Part shown: one piece after another, positions 10,199-23,248 of the stretch
Layout: every line of letters starts with the position of its first letter
How positions within the stretch are numbered: the first letter of the stretch is position 1
Assembly: GCA_019973155.2 (NCBI GenBank)
Contig: BPQB01000089.1
Coordinates: forward strand, 60,859 to 124,858
Direction of reading: 5' to 3'
DNA: 64,000 bases
Origin: Phanerochaete sordida
Taxonomy: Eukaryota > Basidiomycota > Agaricomycetes > Polyporales > Phanerochaetaceae
Translations under genes and position numbers: made by a program
The notes under the pieces: generated by a model
Databases searched by the model: none
What the model was told of the DNA's origin: nothing
Seen by the model: only the letters and a program-made list of their open reading frames with translations

Positions 10199-11623
10199 TT
10201 ACAAGCACTGTGCGAAATGTCAGCAGCTGAGCTCTCAGCCGCACGCTGCTCTCTCACCTGGTAGTAGTATGGCGCGGAAATGGCCTTGCAAGTGTAGGGC
10301 GCCACGCAGGTCGTGGGCCCGGTGTATCCGGTACCTGCAAGGTTTTGTCAGCCCAGTTACAGAGAGATATCACACCACGGAGGCTCACCGCCACACTGTC
10401 CGTACTGGCTCTGCTGGGGGCCAGGGGCAGCCGAGGACGAGCTGACGGTCGAGCTGGACGTGTGCGACGCGCTCGAGACCGATGTCGGGCCGACGGAGGT
10501 CGTGCCGCTGGGGCCGGTGGGCGGCGGCGGGGCCGCGCCGCTGCCGATGGCGGTGGTGATGGGGCCCTGCTCGATGTACACGCCGGAGACGTAGTAGTCC
10601 TCCTGGCCGGGCCCGTTCACGATGCGCAGGATGCCGACGTGGAAGTCCTCCGAATTCGTCGACGTCGACGCCGCGACGTTCTGCACGACCTTCGTCAGCG
10701 GCGCCGAGCCGGTCGATGCCCAGAGGCCGACGGTGCCCGCGCTGAACTGCATGTGGGGTCAGTTGCGGCGGAGTAGAAGGTCTGCACGGCGCTCACGTCG
10801 ATGTCGTACGCGAAGTTGAACCAGGTGCCCGCACTGAAGGGCGCGCTCCAGAGCGTGTCAGAGCCGACCATCCACTGCAGGTCGCTCGGGTTCGGGCCGA
10901 CACCGAATTTCAGCTAGAGAGCAGCATGAGAGACTGAATCGAGTTGCGGAGATGTCGAGAGCAACACACACCTGAGTGAAGTGCGACTCGAAGAAGAAGA
11001 TCTGGTGCTCCAGAGTAGGCTGGTACAAGTGTTATACGTGAGTCTCATGTCGATAGATACCGAAAAGCGGACTGACGTCTGGCGAGTTGACGCCGTTCTG
11101 CATGATAGAGAAGTGGTAGAACAGTTCGCCTTGGCCCAGGTTTTGGGTCGTCTGGGGGATAAGTTCCACTCTGCATATTTATGAGGGGCCGAGATCTTCA
11201 GCTATCCATACTCTGAGCTTACCGCTCCATCTGCGAGTTCCACGTCGCGGTTGAGTCGATGGTCATGCGCAGACCGTTGGTCTCAGCGGTGTCTGCAGGG
11301 TTTTTGAAGGTCGGGTCCAGAGCCAGGTAATGGCTGGTGGGCTGGGTGCCGTGGATGTACTTTAGGACGCAGTCAGTCGCCCGAATTGCCCTACTCGAGA
11401 GTGACATGTATACCCATTGGTACGCGCCGACCTCGTTCGACCATGACCCTGCGGATAGCAGTGCATCAGCATTATTCGCGCGTCCTCGCACAAAGAAAAG
11501 CTTACAGTTGTCGAACGTGCTGACAGTGGGGTAGTTGTTGAACGAACCGTTCCAGATGACGGTGCCGGCCTTCGCGCCAGCGATAAAACCAAGCACGGAT
11601 GCGATACCAACCGAGAACTTCAT
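10199..11623 (-). CDS. GH131 beta-glucanase with C-terminal CBM1
   Basis: Nine exons: 11623-11506, 11448-11414, 11359-11223, 11170-11077, 11019-10972, 10913-10797, 10746-10389, 10334-10258 and 10207-10199, giving 330 aa. A signal peptide (MKFSVGIASVLGFIAGAKA) precedes the mature start GTVIWNGSFN, a hallmark of GH131. Further family blocks are AYQWYIHGTQ, FKNPADTAETNGLRMTI, VELIPQTT, EHQIFFFESHF and YYVSGVYIE. A Ser/Thr/Pro linker leads to a fungal CBM1 (QYGQCGG, GYTGPTTCVAPYTCKA) ending YYYQCL. The final coding exon is only 9 nt (TGCTTGTAA). GH131 enzymes act on beta-1,3, beta-1,4 and beta-1,6 glucans; the CBM1 targets crystalline cellulose. It is secreted. Confidence 0.92.
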
Positions 11624-12031
11624 GCTTGCCCGCTGTCTGTTTCGAGGGTAGGTGGCCCGCACCCTGGCTGCATGCATGCTGAGTATATGTACCACGCCGT
11701 CCGAACCTCGGGACAGCTCGCTGTCGACACCCGTCTCGACGCACAGAGCGAGAATAGCCCGCCTTCGCGCTGGGATAATTGTCGGCCGCAGAGTGCGTTG
11801 GCGGATAATCCGGGGTGATCACGCCTGGTCACGACGCCCGACGAGGCGGGCGCACAGGCGTCGTGCTCGGAGGAACGTAGGATATACCGAAGGCAGGCAG
11901 GTTCTGGCGGGGCATACGGAGCGCGATCGCTGCTTCCGAGAATTAGGGTGGCTAGAGGTACAAATAAGTTACGCGACAGTGGTGTATCCAACATTAATGT
12001 GTGTGCGGCGTCATGAGACGTCGCGGCGGCC
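11624..12031. other. Promoter of GH131 and 3' flank of the CSC1-like gene
   Basis: Spacer between two leftward genes. No coding potential recognised. Confidence 0.5.
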
Positions 12032-15000
12032 TCACTCGCCCTTCGCATAGATCCACGACGTGAGCCACGACCGGGGTTCCCTCGCCCTTTCCTCGTCAGC
12101 TGCTTCTTGGCGCTGCCTCCGCTGGGCGGCGACCTGCTCTTCCGCGATCGCCTCGCTGACGACGACTTCGCGCGTGGAAATGACGCTTGTCGCGGCCGGA
12201 GTGGTCGCTCCACTCGAGACCATTAGACTCGGCATCCTGATCACCGAGCGCAGGCCCGGGGCGCCCGCGCTCAGCTGCGAGCGCGAGGCTGAGTGGGGAC
12301 CCGTGCTCAGCGCATCCACGGAGGAAGAGCGCTGCCGCCGGTGCATAGTGTCAGGGACCGAGAGATGCGACGATCCTGGTCGAGTCGCGAGCGACTCCGC
12401 GCCCATGGAAAAGGATCTGTAGCCCGCTGAAGACGGCCTGTCTCGTAATGGAGCCGGCCGTCGAGGGCTTGAATGTCGACTGCCGAATTCGCTGGCATGG
12501 CTCGGCCGCCTGGGAGGACGCAGAGTCGGTCTTCGTACGTTGTCATCGGCGGTGCGGGGTCGCTCGCCGGAGCTTCCTCTCGGGGGACTGATTGGAGGTG
12601 GGGGAGCGAGCATCTCGCTGTCTTCCACCGGTTGCGGTGGTGGGGTCACAGACTCTAGTTCGTCATCTGCGCTGCCGAAGCTTGTGACAAACGCAGACGA
12701 GATTGCGCTGCAGAGGAACTCATCCTCTTGCCATGCGCCGAGTCTGCCCGCGCCCGGCTCGCTGGTGAGCGCCATGCGCAGGTCGATCGTGTCGTCTAGA
12801 TTAAGGATGCCGACAGGGTCGCGCGGCAGCCATAGTGTATCGCTTATGGGGCGGGTATAGTATGGGTTATCGTATGGGGTGTCCGGGTTCGAGTCGTCAT
12901 CCCAGACGGGATGAGGTGGATGGTTGACGACCAGCGCCGGCCGAAGGGGGTCTTGCGGTGTTCCAGGTTCTTCTTCAGTCGGGCTCTCGTGTAGGCGTTC
13001 TACGTCTGGAGGGTCGTCAGTCATGGCGTTCGACGCTCTCGTGTCGATCTTCGTGAGCAGCCCTGCGGTAGACGCGCAGGGGCCGAGGGGTATTATAGAG
13101 TCTCCAGAAGGGCGTATGAAAGGATTTGGAGGTCGTTGATTATTACGTTGGTGGTGTATGACCGTGCGATAGGACATGCCGATCCGATTGGAGAGCTTCC
13201 ATGTCCAGTGTTGAATTCGCGAACGGCTCTCTGGAGCCTTCCCTTTCTCTGCCTTCACAAGCTGCTCAGGTTGGTCTGGGAGCGGGGACGAATCGTTAGG
13301 AATCAAGGAGCCGCACAGAATTTGGGCCTCTAAGAGGTCGTCACGCTCGAATTTCGCGCGACAAAAACGCGTCAAGCTAAGGGAACGCAACATGAGTCAG
13401 CTGCTCCGAGCTTTCCTGGAGGCGGAAGCCTCACCTGATCTTCATCAATACAGTCAGTATTATCAAGACCGCCGAGACCCCGACGTTGGCCTTCCGTTTT
13501 GCTACAACCATAAAGGCGAGAAAGGCGGCTTGTGCTAGTATGAGTCCTGCCAGAAGAAGTTAATTACATACATTTATCACGAGCCGCTAGACTCACCATC
13601 CAGAGAGTACCGTATTAATCTGATGAGTAGAGCTTGGCCATTGCCCTCATAATTCTTCGCATAGACATTCAATAGCTAGACGCGGATTAGCGTTCTGTGA
13701 AACATGCTTCATGGGAACTGAGCGCACCTGATTTTTAACGATGACTTCAACAACGTCAGTGCGGGTCCTTGGTAACTCGTCGGTTATTGCGACTTACCTG
13801 TCTCGACGCAAAAGTACAACAATCCAAAGGGGAGGACGAGTGGGTTGAGGACGGCAAACAGGAGGAGGATGTGGATGACAAGCAGATGGTTAGGCAGCCA
13901 GTCTACGTGAACGGTCTCAGCGTCGTGTCCGCTCAAACTTAAGCGTGAAAACTTACAGTAGAAGTTGAACGTGCGCGGGCGAATGCCGACGGAGCGCTTC
14001 CTGGGAGTGACCTGATGCTTCGTACTCGGGTACAGCAGGAGGGGCAGACCGACTGGTGTGGGATCAGCAATGAGCGCGGGCGTGGGCTGCAAAGACCTAC
14101 AGAGCGCCAGTTCCAAGCCTCCATGCATACCCATGTTGAAGATCACTGTTGCTGCAGTCAGCGAAAGATTTGGAACCGGTGAGACTTGCACGTACACCAG
14201 CCGACGTAAAACGGCCCCGCGGTGGGGAAGCTGTCCGCGACGACCTGGATCAGCTGGTCGCCCGCCACGGACTTGAAAGAGACCAAGAACGACTGCAGCG
14301 CGGTGGTGCCGACGCAGAAGAAGACGAGGACGTTGACTATGAGGAACTTGTAGTATCGTGTCATGATGCGGTCGTGGAGTCCGGAGAGCGTGATAATCGT
14401 ATGCGCCTTCTTTGCGATGAGAACTAGTTCGCACGTGTCAGTTATAGAGGAGAGAGCGCATGAGGAGTAGACTCACGAAGGAGGAGTGGAATGAGAAGTG
14501 TCAGAAGGGCGACAAGAATGGTGGGAATGAAGGACTCCAGGACTTCAGACTCCCATTGGTGATGATCCAGGTAGTCTTTCTGTATGGAATAGTCAGCTCC
14601 GCCTGTGTACATCGAGGTGAGTTCCGTACCAAGCCTGGCCAGAAGGCACTGATGTTCTGGATAGAGACCAAACCGACAATACTGGACACCGGGAAGACCC
14701 AGAAGATCGTGAAACCCCACACGCCGATGTTGACCACCCAGTCCTTCACGAACTGGACCGCATGCATCAGTATGTGAGCGACAACCTGAAGGATCGAAAC
14801 CGTTACCTCAACGCGGTACGTCGACTTCATAAGCCGCGTCCAATCAAGGTCCTCGTACGACGGCGCCATCGACACCAAGCACGCATTCACGGGGTTGTTC
14901 GGGTGCACCGCGAGGTACTTGCACGCGCGGCGCGCGTCCGCAGGGTCCGCGAACGTCACGAACGCCGTCGACATCGCCGCGAACTCGGTCGGCGGCAGCG

Positions 15001-16811
15001 AGCGCTCCTCCGTGATGAGTCCCGTGAGCACGTTCAGCTTCGCCGTGTAGTAGTCGATCGCGGGCACCGTGCGCCCGCGGAAGAGCGCGCTCAGATGGAT
15101 CAGCGGCTGGTACGTGTCCAGCGTGCTCCGCGGCAGGCTCAGCAGCGCGTCCCACACCGTCCGCTGCTCCGCGCGCGCGCGCGCCTTCTGCGGCGGCGCG
15201 TCCGGCGGCTGCGCGTGCGGGAAGAGCGCCGCGCGCAGCCGCTCCGCGAGGCCCGGCCGCGGGACGCGCTCCGGCAGGAAGGGGCCGAGCGTGCGCACGA
15301 GGAGGTGCGTGCGGTCCTCGCCCTCGGCGGTGCCCTCCTCGCTGCCCGCGGTGCGCTCGACGTCGAGCGACTCGGGCGCGGAGCCGCGCGAGACGAGGCC
15401 GAAGGAGATGCGCGAGGCGACGGAGCGCATGGGCGTCGCGCGCGGCGCGTTCACGATGGCGTCGACGGCGTCGAGCGCGTTGCGCGCGAGCCTGATGTGC
15501 GCGGTCTCGAGCCCGCGCAGGACGTCCTCGCGGCGCTCGAGCAGCGACGCGAGCTCGGTCATCTTGCGGACGACGACGACGCGCTCGATGACGGGCACGT
15601 CGTGTGCCGCCTGCTTCGCGTCGGCCTTTGTGTCTTCGCCGTCTGTCGAATAGCGCGTGCGGAGCTCGAACATGCGCGCAGCGAGCCGCACGCCTTTGTT
15701 GAAAACGAAGGCGGCGGACCGGTCGAAGAAGCCAGGCTGTGCGGACGAGCTCATGCCCATCGTCGGCTTGGGGATGGGGCGCGACATGTAGTACTCGAAG
15801 TACTCCCTCAGTTCGTCTTCAGAACGCAGACCAGGCGGGATGTTCGTGACCAGAACCGTGCGTGCGCGCAATCCTCGGGTCGAATGATCGTCGTCTAAAG
15901 AAGGTAGCGCTTGGAAAGGATAGTTGGGGTGTGGGTGCGGATGGTATTGTGAGTCCTTTTCTTCCTGTTTCCGGTTAGCCATGCGCTCTGCGGCTTCCTT
16001 GATCTTGGCGGCCCGGAAGTCGAACGTGCCGCGGATTATCCAGTGGAGCGTGCCGACCCAGCTAACAGTCACCCAGATGAGCAGAAGGAGGTGTATCCAG
16101 AGTAACGAGGAGCCTTTGCTTGTGCCGACGAGAGAAGATATTGATGCGCGTATCATAGACTTGGGAGAGACTGAATCGTCGGAGAACGTGACATGAATAG
16201 GGAGTAGTATGGGGAAAGTCGTGAAGGTTTGTATCAGCGTGAAGCGTACTGCCGGTGATTCAGTGTGAAACGGGGCGCATACGGAGAATACGCGAGACTC
16301 ACCACACCCCTTGAGGAGCCGCACATATAACGACGCGTCCACTCCTCGTAGTTCGTTAAACTTGTCATCAGGAAACGTCAAGGCTTGTCGAATCCATGAC
16401 AGAGGCCAGCCTTGCGATATTGGCGGTGACGGCTTCCTGTGAGGGCAATTGGATGAACATCTGATAGCGTATAGCCAGTGTTTTGCTTACTTGGCCCAGG
16501 CCCTAGCTTGGTAGAGGCTTTGGAGACCGTCAGCCGTGCTCTGAGGACGGTAGGTAGGCTGGGGTAACTCACTAGCCAAACTGCCAGCTCTCTACGCTCC
16601 CCAGGCCCTTGGGCGGGTTGGGCCCCCTCCTCTTACGCTTGAAGCATTCGTGAAAAGTGATAGCGATCACAAATATTCCCACCGCTATGACCGACTGGTT
16701 AATGAGCCCGCTGGGATACGAAACGGTGAGTTCTGGGGAGTGCGAGGTGGGCGAGGGAGGACGGGCGCACCTGTAGTCCTTGGAGAATGGCCGCTTCTGT
16801 ATGGTGGCCAT
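12032..16811 (-). CDS. CSC1/OSCA/TMEM63-type (DUF221) cation channel
   Basis: Fifteen exons: 16811-16771, 16710-16573, 16517-16491, 16436-16303, 16248-14807, 14752-14630, 14579-14477, 14423-14196, 14145-14101, 14052-13957, 13902-13798, 13744-13728 (17 nt), 13675-13597, 13546-13435 and 13376-12032, giving 1344 aa with every phase consistent. Family blocks in order: SVIAVGIFVIAITF helix, GVDASLYVRLLK, a long cytosolic loop, YEDLDWTRLMKS, VKDWVVNIGVWGFTIFWVFP, SIQNISAFWPGL, KDYLDHHQWESEVLESFIPT, FFCVGTTALQSF, TPRKRSVGIRPRTFNFYYW, LVLPFGLLYFCVET, VYAKNYEGNGQ and LTRFCRAKFERDDLLEAQ. It is an osmosensitive or mechanosensitive cation channel family of plasma or internal membranes. The last exon encodes about 450 mostly disordered Ser/Pro/Arg-rich residues, far longer than in typical homologues. 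It shares a 228-bp upstream region with NDUFS4. Confidence 0.9.
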
Positions 16812-17039
16812 GCGTGGAGGGTACAGTGCAGCATGGGCGGAGGAAGGCTAGCTCGAGAGGGACGTTGTTCTCCACTCGCTTCCTTGATGGGCACCAACAT
16901 CGCACTCGCATCCACGCGAGGCGAGCCTGGTTCGCCCCCGCGTCAGCCATCGTCCCCATCAACCGAACCGATCCGCGCCCGCGGACTGCCCCGAGCCCGG
17001 CTGCACCGTTGCAGCGCCAGTCTCATTCGTCCGCTCACC
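16812..17039. promoter_or_regulatory. Divergent intergenic region, CSC1-like / NDUFS4
   Basis: The 228 bp separate the start codons of two divergently transcribed genes and so must hold both core promoters and 5' UTRs. No obvious TATA box is seen on either side. Confidence 0.5.
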
Positions 17040-17778
17040 ATGTCCCTCCTCCAACCGTGCCGGCAGGCCCTCACACGCGCCCTGCCCCAGCGCGCCGCGC
17101 TCACCGCCAGGATGTACTCGTCCTCCAACGAGGGCCCCTCTGGCAACATCACCCAGAGGCCCCCCGCAGACGTGGTCCCCGGTGCCCCCGTCCTGGAGGT
17201 CACCGCCGCAGAGGCCATTAGCGGTGCCCCTGGTGAGCTCCACTACATGCACAGGTCGCGCGTGAAGCTTATGCGCTGTGTTCATCGAAGTGGAGCTCCG
17301 TCACCGCGCAGTCCGCATCTTCCAGCCCACGCGTAGCACCACCCAGAGCGGAAGCGGCAAGTCCAACCGCTGGAGGATCGACTGGGAGATCCTGCAGGGA
17401 GGCGGCCGCTGGGAGAACCCGCTCATGGGCTGGGCATCCTCGTGAGTCGAGGCAGCACCGCGTCCCGCCCACGTTATTGACCACGCCAAGTGCCGACTAC
17501 ATGCAGGGTACCCGTCTCTCCTTCAGGACCAAAGAGGATGCTATCCACTTTGCCGAGAAGCAGGGTGAGTCTATGTTTACTGCGTGCCTGAACCCATTCT
17601 TATCTGCGCTTAGGCTGGGACTACTTTGTGTACGCTCTACCTCTTCCTCTGCCGGTGCTGCATTAGCTCACACAACCCCCACAGCCAACACCCCGAGGTC
17701 AAGCGCATCCCTCCAAAGAACTACGCCGAGAACTACGTCTACAAGCCCAGCACGCTGCGCATCTGCAGGACCAAGTAG
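17040..17778 (+). CDS. NDUFS4: NADH:ubiquinone oxidoreductase subunit NDUFS4 (18/21 kDa)
   Basis: Exons are 17040-17232, 17291-17441, 17491-17564, 17614-17629 (16 nt) and 17685-17778, giving 175 aa. An Arg/Ser-rich presequence (MSLLQPCRQALTRALPQRAA) targets mitochondria. The conserved domain shows APVELRHRAVRIFQPTRSTT, NRWRIDWE, RWENPLMGWASSADYMQ, FRTKEDAIHFAEKQGWDYF and RIPPKNYAENYVYKP, all diagnostic of this accessory complex I subunit, which sits at the peripheral arm. The 16-nt exon is required to maintain frame. It is divergent from the channel gene and convergent with the RICTOR homologue (249 bp between stops). Confidence 0.95.
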
Positions 17779-18027
17779 ACACCCGCCCGCTCTGCCATAC
17801 ACGAATCTACCGGTTTCCTCGTCCTGCCGCCTGACCTGTCAAAGTGTGCCTCTCCATTGTGTCACTGATGGTATACGAGTGTACATGAATGCGGTAAGTA
17901 CATGCCGGGAAGATGACGCAGTGCAATCCAAGTTTTTGTGTCGTGCAGAGAGAAAGACGTGCAAAATTCGTGCCAGAGTGGGATCGTCGTGGGGAGAGAG
18001 AGAAGGAGGATTGTCGTCGCGGGGTCG

Positions 18028-21000
18028 TCACGCAGCCGCAACCGCGGGCCGCTCGAAACCAACCACCTGGCTCTTGGGGCGCGCGCGGATGACAGGGTAG
18101 TGCTGCACGTCGGGCGGCTCCTCCTCCTCGGTCATCGAGCTGTCGTCGCTGTCGCTGATGCGGTGGCGGTGGCGCGGCGGGCGGCCGACGATGCTGACGG
18201 CGCGCGACACGCGCGTGGCGGCGTCGCCGCCCGCGGCCTTCACGCGCAGGCGCACCGCGTGCTCGCGCAGCTGCCGCGCGACGCCCTCGTCGAGCTCGAT
18301 GTTGAAGAGGTCGAGGATGTACCGCCGCACGGGCAGCCGGTACCGCTGCGAGCTGATCGTGTGCAGCGCGCGGTAGAGCATGCTCGTCGACGAGAAGATG
18401 TGCTTGTACTTGGAGCGCGACTTCATGCTGGGCGGTGGTCAGCGGCCGCGCGGGTGGGTCAGCGCGTGCACGTACCGGGCGAGGGTCCGCGAGGCGGCGT
18501 TTGCGATGACGGTGTTCGCGAGGTTGTAGATCGCCGTGAGCACCTCGTTCTCTTCCTCCGTCGTCGGCGGCTCGAGACGATCTTCGTCGTCGCCCAGGTC
18601 GTCTATCGGCTCCCAGTGTGGTATCTACAGCAATGAGAATGGGGCTCCGCCGAGTATTAGGGAAACCTACCGAGACCAAGCGTTCGATGTTCGCCGGCAC
18701 GCACATACCCGTGGGCAGGCCGAGCGGTGAAAGTGCCGCCTCCCAGTGGTAATCATCGAGTACCTCTGCCCCTTGTGGTGTTGACGAGATGAGGCCGAGT
18801 ACAAAGAAGCACGTCCTGCACATAGTACCATGAGGACCTGCAGGATATCAGATCTGAAGTGAGACGCACCCCCGCACAGAGAGCACGAGCGACTGCTCTG
18901 CAATCTCCAGAATCGTCGGGATGATCTCCTCTTCCTCGAGGAACGGCAGCCCTCGCTCGCAAGCCCCGATGTTGCCCTGCAGAGCATCACTAGCCTTTAG
19001 TCTCCAGATACAGTGATGGGCGACAACCACATACCACAGCCCAGAGCACACTCTTGAGCTTGAGAATCAGGTCCTGATCCTCGCTCTCGAGCCCATGCCG
19101 GCGGATGAACTGTGCGAACTCGGAGAAGTGGCCTTTCTCCGACAAGACCTGGCACCCGAGCTCGGTCTTGGCCATGACGCCGTAGAAATGCGGTGGCACG
19201 ATCATCTCGGCCCTGCTGTGCCATCGGGATGAGTGTATGCACGGTGCACGCGACAAGGAGCGGCCTACATGGTGTCGTCTTCGGTGTCAGACGGCGTGAA
19301 GCCGAACGCTTTGGCTAGGAAGACTTCGATGTGCACGACGTAGTGGAGGTTGCGCTCCTGTGCGTCTGTCAGCTCATGCTGGACGCGAGCACTCGAGCGT
19401 GTACGCACGTGGAACCAAGCATCCATCTCCCGGTCGATATAGTCCGCCGCATACAGGTACCGGAAGCCGAGGGTGGTAGACATAAACCTGCAGCCGCGGT
19501 GAGCACCACACTGCCACAACACTCTCCCCACTTACTTGAGCAGCAGCGGGTGCCCGATGTCGCCGAGGTGCTCCAGCGTCGGGTGCATCTCCACGACCAT
19601 CTCGAGCACATCCGGCGCCTCGCACGCCTCCTCGAGGTAGCGCACCGCGACCTCCTGCACGACCATGTCTGGGTCGTACAGCTGCGTGAGCAGCAGGCGC
19701 AGCGCCCATGCGTTCGCCTGCGAGCTCCCGCGGATCAGCTCGCCGAGGTGGTTCGTCGCGAAGAGCCGGATCTCGCGCGTGCTCGACGTCAGCGCCTTGG
19801 CGAGCACGATGCGCGAGTGGCCGTCGCTGGCAACGTCTGTGAGACAGGGGTCGTGTGAGAGCAGACGGCGGCGTACATGGAGTAGTCGAGGTTCTCGATC
19901 ATCGCTTTGATGAGATCTTGTCTGTCGCGGAGCTCTGTGAGGTGGTAGAACGCCGTGAAGAATTTGAACTTCTCCAGTAGCCTATGGGAGTCGTTAGTAC
20001 GACACCACCCTGCCACAGGGAAAGGCAGCTGACTCTAGACCCTCTTTGCGCTTGCTGAGTGTGCCCAGCATTTCGAAGTACCCGTACGTGAGCGTCTCCT
20101 GCATTCGCCGTTTCGAGAAAATAGCATCTTGGTTCTGAGAGGCATTCGACTATGGTCGGGTCATTTGTCAGCATTTGCCTCGCTCTGCTCACAGACTGCT
20201 ACCCACCGGATCCAGCTGCGCAAAGCTCTTCACGATCTGGCCCAGCAGCTCGTCCTCCTGCAGGAAGCGTGTGCCCTCCGCGCTCGCGAGGAGCGCGTTC
20301 ACGAGCAGGCAGCCGAGGCGGATCCAGCGGATGTTGGACTTGCTCTTCGCGAGGTCCGCGAAGCGGTGCGAGAAGGGGTGGAAGAACGAGATGAGCTTGC
20401 GCACGTAGCGCGAGACCTTGATCGCCTCCTCCATGCGCTTCGGGTTCAGGAACGGGCCCTCCATGAGGTCCTGCAGCACGTCGAAGTTCCACTTCGTCTG
20501 GTCCTTCGTCGTCATCACCTGGCTGTCGAGCAGCAGCGTCTGGAACGTCTTGTCGTCCATCTGCAGCCCCTGCTTGATCTTCGCCTGCTCGACCTGCTTC
20601 TGCCCGCGCCGGATCGCGTCCTCGACGGAGTTTGCTCTGCATGTCGCGGTCAGACTCGCGCACAATGGAAGGAAACTTCCAGCATACCTTGGCCGTGACG
20701 AGTCTTTGACTACTGCGGGCTGAAGCCGCATACGATGCCGGTTATAGCTGTCAATGGATGACAAAGTTGAAGTCCCTATCACACGGCTGTCTCCTTGCGC
20801 GTAGTCTGACGCTAACGTGAAGACTCTCGGCAGTGCCTTCAAACCGAGATTCCTCAGCGCACAAACCTTACACGAGTCAGTCTGCACACACCTGTATCTT
20901 CGCTGCCATCGAGAGCGGTAACACGCGATTGGCAGTGTGCAGTATCTCCGCAATAAGAAGAGTCGCCTTGCGGTACAGATTGGAACTAGTCTGTGTCGGT

Positions 21001-23248
21001 TCCTCTTCCTCGAGCGTCGTTTCTTCCAGCATTGCTGTGAGCGCCTGCATGACGAGTGTCAGCTAGATGCCAGTGTGCTGCGGTGGGTAACGCACGTCCA
21101 TGAGACCTGCGGTGTTGAATACCAGGATGAGGAGTCCAATGTACTGCTCCGTCAGCTTCAAGCCGTCCTGTTGCTTGTGCGACGCCTCGGCCGGCTTCGC
21201 GTCGACATTTCTTCGTGCCCTGCGATACACTGACGAGGAGTTCAGAAGAAACGTTCTTCGATATCACCCGACGCTGCACGTACTGGTCAACCGTCGCCCA
21301 TCAATGAACGCCTGGTGCCACTCTGGAGGCTTGATGTTGAAGAGATCAAAGAACATGTCAAGGATGATTTCCTACGACCGCAGTCAGAAGCGTACGGAGC
21401 TGCAGCCCAGGACCGACTGACCCTTGTCTGGAGCGACGGTATTCGAAGGCCGTCCACGAGCGTGCGCAAGGCGAGCATGTCGTGCACGCAGAAGTACAGC
21501 AGGCCGCTCCACGTCCGCAGCATCGACGAGATGATCTTCGTGCTTGCGCGCATCCGGTCTGCGTGCTCGGTGCCCTTGCCGTACGCGTCGGTCACACCTG
21601 AGAGCGCCATCTTTTCGCGCCAAAAATATGAGTACAAGCATGTGTGTGGTGCCAGGCAGCACGCACCTCCAGGTCTGTGCCCGGGTGGAGGAACGCACGC
21701 GTCCGCGGCGAGTCCGCGATGTACAAGAACGCGGACGAGATCATGGGCGCCATCTCGACGGGGCCCTCCGACAGCGCGTGCAGCAGCAGGCGGATGCCGC
21801 CCGTGCGCGCGACGAGCGCGACGTCAATGAGCACTGTAAAGGGGATGAGCATCATGCCGCCGTCGCGCATAGGGAGAAAGAATGCACGCACAGATCTCGG
21901 TGAGCGTCTGCAGGCAGATGAGCTTGAAGGGCTCCTCGGGCTGCTCGGCGACGGCCATGAACGCGCGCATGACCGCGTCCGAGAGCGGGACGATGCCGCA
22001 GCCGACGGCGGCGCCGGGCCCGCGCCGCGACGAGCCGATCTCGACGATGGCGCGGATGAGCTTGATGACCTGCTCCTTCTCGACGGCGTGCTTCGTGTCG
22101 CGCGCGAGCGACCTGCGCGTGCGTCAGCGGCGGGCAGCGGGCGGGAGGGGGAGGGCGCGCGTACTTCACGATGTACCAGTCGAGCGACTGCTCCTGGAGC
22201 TTCTCCACCGACTGCGGGTTCACGAGCATGTGCCGGATCAGCCTGTATGCGACCGAGCGGCTGTGTTTCGTGGCGCGGTCTGTGAGAGCGGGTGTGATGC
22301 TGCGGGGATACAGTCAGCGAGGCGGCATAGAGCCAGGCGTTGTGCAGAAGACTCACGCGGACACGACGTCAGGGATGTTCATTTCGTACCGGACACGCAG
22401 GTTGCGCTGTAGGACGCTTGTGAGCTGGTTCATGGCTTCAATACGCATTCGAGTTATTTCTGCGTCTGTGGGTGCTGAAGGCGTGGACGATGACGGTGAG
22501 TCTGGTGGAGACCTGTTTCCGCCTTGGCTGGCGAGCTTGTGCAGGGTCCGGATGTAGCTGCTTGCTTGTTGTAAGGCGGTGCGGAAGTCCTCTGGCACAG
22601 CTCAGCCTGAGACTGCTCGCATATAGTGGACGGACGCTCACCTCGCTCCTCTGTATCGTCCCTGGCTTTGCGGAGGCCCATGAGCGGCGCCCCATTGAAC
22701 TTACGCTTTGCATTGTCGGACCCGTTCACGGCTCTGCGACCCCCTCGAGCATTATCTGGACCGCGATGAGCTCAGGGAACTTAGCAATGCCGCCCAACGT
22801 ACGCGACTCGATCTTCTTCTGTATAGCGTCGATCTTGCTGCGCGCCATCTCGAGCTCCTCCTCGACCTGCAGGCGCAGATTTTCCTGCGTGACGAGCTAT
22901 CAGACGAGCGTACGGCGAGGCTCGTTTGGGGCCGCGCACCTCGAGCGGCATCTGCAGCATGCTCTCGGCGCCCTCCTTGATGCGGTTCTCGACCCGCAAC
23001 TGGCTGTTGAGGGCCGTGAGCTGTGTGCGCGGTGCCATGTCAGTGCGGGGCGGCGGCGGCGCGCAGGCACGCACCTGGTCCACGGGCCGCTCCTCGTCGT
23101 CCTCGGGCTCCTGCTCCGGCGCGCCCCCGTTCTGCGTCGAGGTCGCAGGGGCAGTCGCGGCGGACACGACGGACGCTGCGCCGTCGCTGCTGCGAGCCTT
23201 GTGCGTGCCACGGTCGCGATGGTCGAGGATGTGTGCGGGCAGTGGCAT
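18028..23248 (-). CDS. AVO3: RICTOR/Avo3-type subunit of TOR complex 2
   Basis: Twenty-four exons: 23248-23075, 23020-22940, 22884-22803, 22731-22642, 22591-22357, 22299-22165, 22112-21892, 21833-21667, 21610-21422, 21371-21284, 21229-21096, 21062-20892, 20836-20688, 20636-20207, 20134-20034, 19981-19877, 19826-19536, 19487-19409, 19357-19269, 19215-19035, 18976-18870, 18815-18671, 18624-18476 and 18427-18028, giving 1330 aa. Residues about 59-115 form an HR1-like coiled coil (VEEELEMARSKIDAIQKKI). Family blocks: FNIKPPEWHQAFIDGRRLT, DYAQGDSRVIGTSTLSSID, LEKFKFFTAFYHLTELRDRQ, LTSSTREIRLFATNHLGEL, GFRYLYAADYIDREMDAWF, AKTELGCQVL, VLWAVGNIGACERGLPFL and RGTCFFVLGLISSTPQGAE. RICTOR scaffolds TORC2, which controls AGC kinases, actin and membrane stress. 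The acceptor of exon 4 (22731) is the weakest junction. Confidence 0.93.

Noticed and set aside
10039..10258. Extension of the GH131 protein beyond YYYQ into a long open frame
   Set aside because: A GTGAGA donor and CACAG acceptor give the standard CBM1 ending YYYQCL, and the extension would run toward the SOD gene.
11077..11170. Possible frameshift in the GH131 gene
   Set aside because: Careful re-reading showed the exon is 94 nt and joins in frame as RVELIPQTT; there is no lesion.
13728..13744. Treating 12032-13393 as a separate gene
   Set aside because: The 17-nt exon and following exons connect it in phase to the CSC1-like membrane domain.
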